From Varanus komodoensis (Eukaryota > Chordata > Lepidosauria > Squamata > Varanidae), in the NCBI RefSeq assembly GCF_004798865.1, contig NW_025335568.1:27915344-27979343 (forward strand): a stretch of 64,000 bases of DNA. Reading direction: 5' to 3'. Position 1 is the stretch's first letter. Each line of letters starts with the position of its first letter. This document shows positions 45,201-54,613 of this stretch, piece by piece. The notes under the pieces are model-generated. The model made no database searches, was not told where the DNA came from, and was given only the letters and a program-made list of their open reading frames with translations. The position numbers and the translations under genes were made by a program.

Positions 45201-48200
45201 AATTTGTAAATGAAACATTAGGAACTAAGCAAATGCCATTAGGAATAAGTCCCACTGAACTCACCAGGGCTTTTTTCTGGTTAGATGTGCACAGGAGTGC
45301 ACTGTAAGGGGATTTAACAAAGGCAACAGAAGACTGAATATGTTTCTCCAATAAACTTGCAAAGCTTCTTTTGTGGCATGGGAGAAATGTCCCATCAATT
45401 GCACTGGGACATGCCATTGATGTACATGTTTTCTCTGTAGAACTGCCACGAGTTGAAATAAAAGCTATGCAGCAGGGACAGAGAATTGCAAGGACTTCCT
45501 CTATCAAGGCAGTTGCCGAAAGTGCTGCTAAAATCATAGTGATTGCTGACCGGGACCCTTACTGAATATGCTGTTTCCTTAGAATTTCTTCTGTACAATC
45601 ACAAAGTGCTGCATCAATATTGATACAACCATGTAATGGACCTGACAGCACTAATAGTTACAATGCAGCTGAAACAGTGCTTTTCTACTACATATATTGC
45701 AAACTAGAAGGCACATGCACTTGAGATACTTAGAAAATTGGCAATAGAACATAGCATCCTGCCACATAAACAATGATTGAAAAGAGCATTTCTCTGAAGA
45801 GCTGATAGAAAAGCTAGGATTGCCAGAGATCCTTTTCCGTAAAGAAATGCCTGGGCTCCTATAATGCAAAAGGATCTTCAGAAACATAACAGGCTATAAG
45901 TTGTGGGAGCACTGAGTTGTTTAAATGGAACGGCTGGCAAGGCAACAGGAAGGACTGGCTTGACTGCCAGGCAAATAGAACAATCAATGCCGAAGTAACA
46001 CTTTAAAATAAAGCATTACTGGTTCACTAGCTTTTATTTGTTGCTGCTGCTGCTGCTTTTTTTATGAACCCATAACTGTATTGTCATTAATATTCTTGTC
46101 ATTATTCTTTCCTGGTGGTGTGTCTTTCACAACTGCACAGAATCACAGAATTGTTCAATATGAGAACTTTTGCCTGGCCAACTTCCTTGTTGGGTTCAGC
46201 TGACCAAGGGAGTGGTGAAGCACAGCAGGTAACAGATTGACAAGGTGAAACTGCACACAGCTAAATGTGCACAGAGTTGCTGAGGACCGATTCTCTAGAC
46301 GTCAGTTGAAAAGTGCTGGTACAAGGGGAAACGCCAAAACAGAAGGTTCACTCAAAGTGGGAATGACAAGATATCCCACTTAGCAATGTAATCCTTTGGT
46401 TTTAAAGTCCTAAACTTTTCAACTATTTCAGCATTTCCATGAGTCTTCAGCTATCTCAGAAGAGGGACAGGAAAGGGAAGACATGACAAGTTCTGTTTTA
46501 CAGGATCCTGAGAGACTAGCTGGAGGGTCAAAAGGGAAGGAAGAAGGAAAGAGCCTTGGTGAACCCAATAATCTGTTGACTGCACCTTGCATTGTTCCAC
46601 AAACAATGCATACTGCATATTTTATCCTAAATGTGGCTTAGTGTGGCAGGCAAATGCAGCCATTGCCAGATGAATACAAACACTGAGTAAGATTTTGTAA
46701 GGGAAAGCATAAAAATACTCCTAAAAGGATAATACACACCTTGTTGAGCCGAGTTATTTCACATTCATAATGCATCTTCTTTCTGTTTGCTAAAATGTTC
46801 TTTTCTTTCAGAAGTCTATTCTCTTCCTCTAGGGTGTTTTTGTCTCTCTGGAATGTAAAAACCACATAGGTATATTGATAAAGTGCAGATGGTTGCATTT
46901 TTTCTTGATATGATGTGCTGTATTTTTTATTATTATTATCCCAAGTAAGTGTGCCAGACCTGTCAAAGAGAAAACGGCAGCAAAACTGATGGATAGTTCA
47001 TCCCAGATACTCTAAAGTCTGATGAAATTCTATTGACTACATTTTGGGCTCTCCTGAGGCACATCCAGGCCATAAAACTGCACAAGGTAGCTGAGGAGAT
47101 ATAGAGCTCAGCCCCTCACATCTATAAATACCACCCTGAAATCCTCATTGTTGGAAGAGGTGCCTTTCAAAGGGGAGATGGAGGTCACGGCTGCTGTGCT
47201 AGAGTGGTCCCACAATCCCCAGCCAAAACAATGACATCTTGTGGGAAATCACAGACTACCATTTTATTGGATTTTATTTTTAGCTTGCTATATCCCTGAC
47301 TTTTGAGACAGATAGCATTAAAAAGGGCATGCAATATCGGGTACATCTATTAAGGATTTCACATAGTTCCTTCCATCCTCTCTTCCCCTGTTTTCTATTC
47401 CCCATGCCACCCATTCATGCACAGTCATTCCCCTGCGCCTACTGAACATGTCCAGTCATCACTGGGTTTTTTGAAGGGGAAGTTCCATCCTCCATGGGTT
47501 GTAATAATTTTAATCTAAAGTGCTTGCAGATTCTTTTCCTTTTCCTTTTCTGTTTCTGTTTCTTTTGGGGGATACATCTGCAAATCTTGAGTTTCCCCTC
47601 AAGCCTTCCTCTGTTGTGTGGATGGTACCATTTCTGACTTCATAAGCATTGCTAATTTAGAGAACTATTAATATATATGGCATAAAAGGGAGACCTAAAG
47701 ATCTTCTGGGATATGAGGGAAATTCCACATGTGGAACCTCCCCATTCCAGGAAGCAGGAAGGTGTAAATGTCTGTATCCTACTTACAGACTATTGACCCA
47801 CAGAATGGAAAGAAAGGCAAATGCCTACATGAACAAGTGTCCCTCCATTCAGATGGATGGATGGATGGATGGATGGATGGATGGATGGATGGATGGAATT
47901 CCTGCCAGTATAGCAAACTAGCTATCAAGAGTTTCAGCCTAGTCTTGTCCTTGACTTGCTGCTATCATCATCATCAGCAGCAGCAGCATCTCATTTCTAT
48001 GCCACCCCACAGCCAAAGATATTTGGATGATTTACACAATTACACAAACTTGCTAACTATTTGTGTTAGGGTAATTTAGCAGAAAGAAGGATTCAGCCAA
48101 GTAAGACCCACCTGGAAACTGAAATAGCCCAGGTTTACTGCCTCAATGATGGGCCTAAGTCTTGTCCAACTTGAAAGGGGATAATTTTGATTGGCTTAGA

Positions 48201-51200
48201 ATGTGATTCCTGAGATAGCTTATTGTAGACTAATAATAAAAGTATGGAATCAAAAGCTTCACCCATATCTGCCTTATATGAAGTGTGTCAGATGCCAAGA
48301 CAGTTAAGGCTACTTTTGCCCTCTTCCAAAGAAAGAAAAAGCCTAATAGAAAACAGAGAGAAAATAATGGATTCTTCAAGGTACAATCCTATGTATGTTT
48401 AACAGAAAAAAGGTCTACAACTTCCAGCATCTTCCTGCATGCATAGAATTATGTCCTGAAAACTGGAACAGTAGAAACAACTTTGTAGATGGTCACACTC
48501 TTTGTCCAACCACCCTAGTATTCTTTACTATGCATGGGGATAAATGTCCAGGGTCAGAGGCAGTGGTCCTTCCCATCATGTGCTAAATAGAGACACCAGG
48601 AATTGAACCTACAAACATCTGTGTGTGCACCCCACTAATCTCCAAGCAAATAAGTTATAATCTTTGCCTCATTTTTCCATCTCTACCTTTCAGAATTCTG
48701 GCATGTCCATTTTCTGTTTATAAAACATATGCCTACTTTTTCTTGTTTAACTTTTCCCCTTGTTTAACAATACAGTTTTTGTTTGTTTACTTGGAAGTTC
48801 TGACATATGCATACAAAGGTTCTACCTATTTGGTTCTGCCCTCCAAACACACACACGGACACAGTGAAACAATGGACTTTGCTTACCATTTCCTCTGCTA
48901 GCCTGTCTGTAGTCAGGGCTCCCAGCCTTTGGCACTCTTGTTGCATTTGGAGCTTTTCTCTGTTGAGTGTCCTGACAATCTTCTGCATCGATTCCAGTTT
49001 TGCTTTCACTTCAGTGACCTGCAAAGTGACACAATGTAATAAGTTTTTCCTTTCTAAAAAAAGAACCTACCATCGGTTCACCGCAGTTAGCTAGCATTGT
49101 GGCTCATGGACTAATGCAGGGAACACCAGTAAATGTACTGAATACATTTTAGTACAGAACAAGGTGGCAGGAGCTGCCTCGTGGAGAATGACAAACCTAT
49201 GAAGTGATTGTGTAGTAGTTAATTGTGCCCTGTAAGGGAAAGTCCCTTATTCAAATCTCATCTCAAGTCACGAAACTCACAGGCTGACTTAAATAAGCCA
49301 CTGCTTCTCATTTTCCACTCCACCTCCACCCTAACAATACACTGACAGATCTTATAGAGTTGTTCTGAGGATTCCTGAGATATATGCCGAATGTTTTGAA
49401 TACTGGCTATATTAAGATCTGTTTGACGTGTTCAAATGCAGTAGTTTTCAACATTACTTCAACCTTCAACAAGAGATTGGAGACAATTTCTTCCCCACTA
49501 CCAAATTTGCATCACCATTCCCAAATAATGAAATTAGGTGCATTTCTTTAAATTTGGACAGGATAACAAATGGAGGGGGCTGCATACCATTAGCAAGGCC
49601 TTCCTTTTTTCCTTTTTATTGTTTGTCTGTTTTGGGCACTCTCCTAAAATGGCAGCAGCAAGACCAGTCTTGCTTCTGTCTGTAGCCCTGCTGCCATTTT
49701 TGTTCCTCTGGATCCACATGATGCCTGTCATTGTGACCATCACCATTTTCTCCAGTCACATGAATTTGCAGTCATACACACGAACATTTTTTTTACCCTT
49801 CCATAATTTTTTGCAAATTTAATTGTAAAAATATTTTTTAAAGAATAAAATCACAGACTGTAAATCTGTTTTTCTTTATAGGCTACAGTGAACAAATATG
49901 CATTTGAGAGGATGCAGACTTTTTCAGAAATGTGAATTTGCACAAATGCAGATTCAAGCAAATGCATTTTCACAGAATTCTTCAGTGAGCAGAGATGGAA
50001 TGAAAGGTGCCTGACAATATGCACAATGCATAGGGAATGGATTTAATCAACTCCATACATCTTTGTACAAAAATATACTTCATCCAGGTAAACTGGGGAA
50101 AAGAAAATGACTGTTGATAGAAGATTGCCACCACCACAGCAAGTAAGAAAGTGGGATGGAGAAGGAAAACCGTGGGCACTGCCAATTCATCCCTATACCC
50201 TTTCAGGGAGCCAGAATTTGCTTGTTCCCCATGACAATGGTGATCCTCACCTCAACAGACTATGGAGTGTGCTTTTAATTGTTTATTTAGCACTATATGC
50301 TTCTCTTTTTAAATTTTTGTGTATATTTTTCTGTTCTATACTGTTTTCCTTCTCTTAAAAGGAAGCAAAATAGTTAAATAAAATGGTTGTGCTCTATTGG
50401 ACTAGCCATAGGTGCATTTTTGGGTTTTTACCTTTTTTTCATACTGCTCTTTCATCCGCCTGAACTGTTGATCCCATTGATTGTTCACTGCCAAAAGCTG
50501 AAATAATTAATATTCTTGGTTATTAATAAAATATTTTAATCACTGTGCTACCATATTGTTTTAGAGGTTTCAGCTATACTATTTCCTAATGCTCAGAACA
50601 GGAATCATTTTAAAATAGCAAACATTTACATTTTAAATTATATTAAAATAATTCCTATTATTAGAATTGCCTATTGCTTGTTCACGGCCATCAAATTCTC
50701 TTCTAGAAAAGAGGCTTTGCATCACCCATAGAAGATACTGCCATTTCGATTTGTTGAAATGCACAAAACATATTGCAAAAATATTTGAAGTATGAAGGTC
50801 CCAGGCCATTTAGGAATTTATGTTATACTATTTATGACTGTTTTGTATTACTATACAGAAAAGCTGAAAGAATACTTTACAATGCAGAACATAAAACCCA
50901 GGAATACTAGAACAAGGCAAAAGTGAGAGAATGGCAGATAATTCAGGATTAATTCCTCAGACAAATCTAAACCCAAAACTCCCTGTGCGAGTTCCTAAGG
51001 TGGCTGAGAACAAGTCTGCTTCAAATTCAAATATGTTCTCAGAGTAACTGCCTAACCTGTTGAGATTTTCTAGACTAGGGTTTTAACCGACAACTTTACC
51101 ACAGTTTCTGCTTCCACATTCTTTCTATGATCAAGATTGGATCTGTATATACAGGGCTTTATTTTTCTTTAAATAAATTCCTTTGCCTTTATTTTCTGCT

Positions 51201-54200
51201 GCATAACCTCTAGTGGGCACTGTGGAATAACAGAATGAAAAGGTATGCCATCTTTTCATCTCACAATTCTTAAAGGTGCCAGACTTTCCCTGAACAAAAA
51301 ACTCTGGAAGAAATGCTTTAATAGGACAGGAGAGGCACTAGAGGATGATGTCATTGTCTGGTACACACAAAGAACTGTGAATGATGAACAAAAAGTGGAC
51401 AATAAAAGCTTGTCTAGAAAAGCTCCCTGAACACACAAAACCTGGCATATGCATGGAATAAACTCATGCCCCAAAGAGTCAGGATACTATAACCCCAAAA
51501 CAGAAACAGTAAGATTCATAAGTCACCAAGTAACACAAGACTCAATCCTCATCCGTGAGGTTATTCTGATTAGAAAACCAAAAAAAGATTTTGAATGGCA
51601 CCTGAAAAACAAGTAGTGCATGTGGTATCTGGATTTTGGCATTGCCCACAGCTGAGATGCTGAATTGAACGCCTGTGTTCCAATCCAGCTCTAAGGTCCC
51701 TGCAGGACCAAGCCTTGTCCCTAGCCTCACTCTTGTCTCCCAACCACCAATAATTGGGTGGTTTTCTGTAAGTAACTAAGGCTTCATTACTTGCCAATAA
51801 AGTATTAAGCCAAAATATACTGGTACTGGATGTCTGGATAATTTGGAGCTCTTTAAACTTTTGCCTTCAGCCCAAACCACCTCTAATGTGTCCTCTAAAG
51901 CTTCTTTAGAAGATGTGTAAAGACTGAACCCATAAATCTAAAGCAGATCCAACCAGGGTTAAAAACTAATGCAATTCAAGACAGAAACAGACAAGGAATC
52001 TAAGACAGGCTTCACAAATAAGCTCAGCAGTTTCAGGATGGCTCCTGTCAGGCAGCTTCTAGCACAAAAGCTGTAGGGACTGGGCCGGCTTTTCCCAAAA
52101 TACAGCATTCTAAGGTGGATGCCACCAACTCTGAATCTGAACTGGAAGAGGCAAGGTCAGAATGGTTTCCAAGGCCAGTAAGCTTTGAGATCAGCCAAGT
52201 GGCTGGTGAGAATCATAACATCTCTGGTTGGGGAAAGGCACTGTAGTACAGGGAGGTTCATGGAGGAGGAGTGTAAGTTGATCAGTCCAGTTGTCTGCTG
52301 TCAGATCAAGCAGGCTAACTAATGCCCAGCATTTCCTCCAGCTGGTGGACATGCTACAGAAACTTCCTTGAGGATGCAGCTAACTCTGTTTGGTGGGGAA
52401 GGGAGAAGAGGAAATTAGTTTGGACTCAACTAGCATGGCCAGAGCTCATTCCACAGTTAGCAGGCTAATTAACTCGATGAATTATTATTTCTAAGGACAT
52501 TTGCCTTGCCCTCCTTTATCACAAAGTCAGCTTTAATGTAATAAAAGACTGTAGTTAGAAACCTCCTGTCTTGATATGCTGGAAAGGGAAAAAAAGAGGT
52601 TGAGGGAGAAAGAGCCCAGCTATTTATCTAAGGTGTATGCCTAAAATCCCAGCTGAGGCTAAATGATTCAGCAGTGGTCTGTGCTTTTCTGGCAGCAATT
52701 CAAAAAGTAAAAAAAAAAAAAAATCCAAACAATCCATTCCAAACCTACTCTAGCTGTATGCATAATACTCTCCATCTTCATATGTGGCATTTCCCACCAA
52801 GTATGGAGAAGATCCAGTGGATGAAACTGCTCTGAACTGTGAGAAAATGCTTGGGCAGTATCCATGCTGACATTAGTGCTAATGTAAATTATTTTGAGCT
52901 AACATATGCAATCCCTGGCACAACCTCAATAGCATTAACTGGTACAATGTGCTTTCTGGAAAAATCTGTCACAGCCCAGGGCTCCTTTGATGTCATCCAA
53001 GGCTCACAGGTCTCCCCTGTCAATGGCACAGAGAAGACATTACCCTGACCAAGAAAACCTAACCTAAAACATTTGGCTATTGGAAGTACTACAATCAGAT
53101 AGATACCTTCCTAAAACTTTTGCAATACCACAGAAATTTCCAGAAAGGACTCCACTCTCACATTACACATGGTTGCATGGGATCTGACATTGGTTCCTTC
53201 AGTTATTACATTTATAGCCCACCCTTTTCTCCCCCTGTGAGGAAACTAAGGCAACACATAGTCCTCCTACACTCCATTTTATCCTAGCAATATCAGTGTA
53301 GTAAGATAGGTTCAGTGAATGACTGGCCCAGAATCACTCAGTGAGCCTCATGGCCAGGTGGTTCCTAGAACACAGATCAGTTGGGTCTCCAAGTCCACAC
53401 TCTAAATGCCATTGCAAGCTATCCTGGAGCATACCTCTGGGCTACATGCCACTTTCCCTGAATCCACAGTGGCTACAATCAATTAACTGGCTTGCTTGTG
53501 TGGTCAGAGTTGGGTAGCAGCAACAACAAAATAATGTTTGCATGTGCTGAGCAGTTGTTTCCCATTTAAAATACCTTCCACACAGGCAAACCATTTGCCT
53601 TACACAGGAGGAATTCAATCACTTTTTAGCCAGGAATGGCGAGTCAGCTATACTGTCTAGCAGCTTGAGAATCCAAAACATGCTTAAAAGTACCTCTTCC
53701 CTCTGCTTTTCCAATGATATAATCTGTTGTTCAAGCATTTCTGTTGGTATCTTCTTTGCCTGCAACAAAAAGAAATTTTAATTCAGTGAAGCACAAATCA
53801 ATTTAAGCTGAAAGAAATGATGTAAGAAAGAGAAATTACTAACCTACTGTTTGCAACTAAATATGCAAAAACTGTCTGAAATGGGGAAAAATGAACTATC
53901 TACTTAAGCATCAGGTACTCATCAAATGTAAAGTAGAAAAAGAATAATTTTTCAAAAATGATAATCCTTTGCACAGCCCTGTTTTGTAAGAAATACTGTA
54001 CCAACTTTCCAATGGGGCATAAAATCTGTACCTTATATTAACACAATGATTGTAATCAAGCCTTTCATTTCTTGAAAAGAAGCAAGAAAGAAAGAATTTG
54101 GCAACCGTGAATTATCTAGCTATTGAAGCAGTAGCCCATGCATTCTCATACAAGTGGAAAATGCATACACTCTACACACATGACACAAAGCCATAGATAA

Positions 54201-54582
54201 GATAAGGCAAGGCTTGCCTACATTCAGACAACAAGCTGCACTTAATCTAATTGGAAGTGAACAGTTCCAAATGCTTCCTCCCTGCTGTACCAGATGGGGT
54301 GGGGTAGCATGCAGGCCAGAGACTGCTATGATCCATTCCCATAAATGCAGCCAGTGTGCCTTAATACAGCTAATATGTTACATGGAACTAAAACCAGTGA
54401 GTTATTGTACTTATATTATTATTCTTTTTAAATATCATCACTAGGTAAAATACTTTCCAGAAACTGTAATATATTATATTGATTTATTTTTCATTTAAAT
54501 TGTCTTCATGTTCCAAAAGCTTAGGGCAGTAAATATTAATCATACATATATACCAATGCACATATTCACAGAAAATTCATAC

Positions 54583-54613
<31 letters not shown>

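Larger units (their letters stand above)
41088..46739. other. TNIP3 largest placed intron
   Basis: About 5.7 kb. It holds a tRNA/CR1 SINE, a compound TC/TG microsatellite, a MIR-like SINE, short repeats and a both-strand-open region at 45127-45565. A 157-codon plus frame at 43959-44432 has no recognisable domain. Confidence 0.65.
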
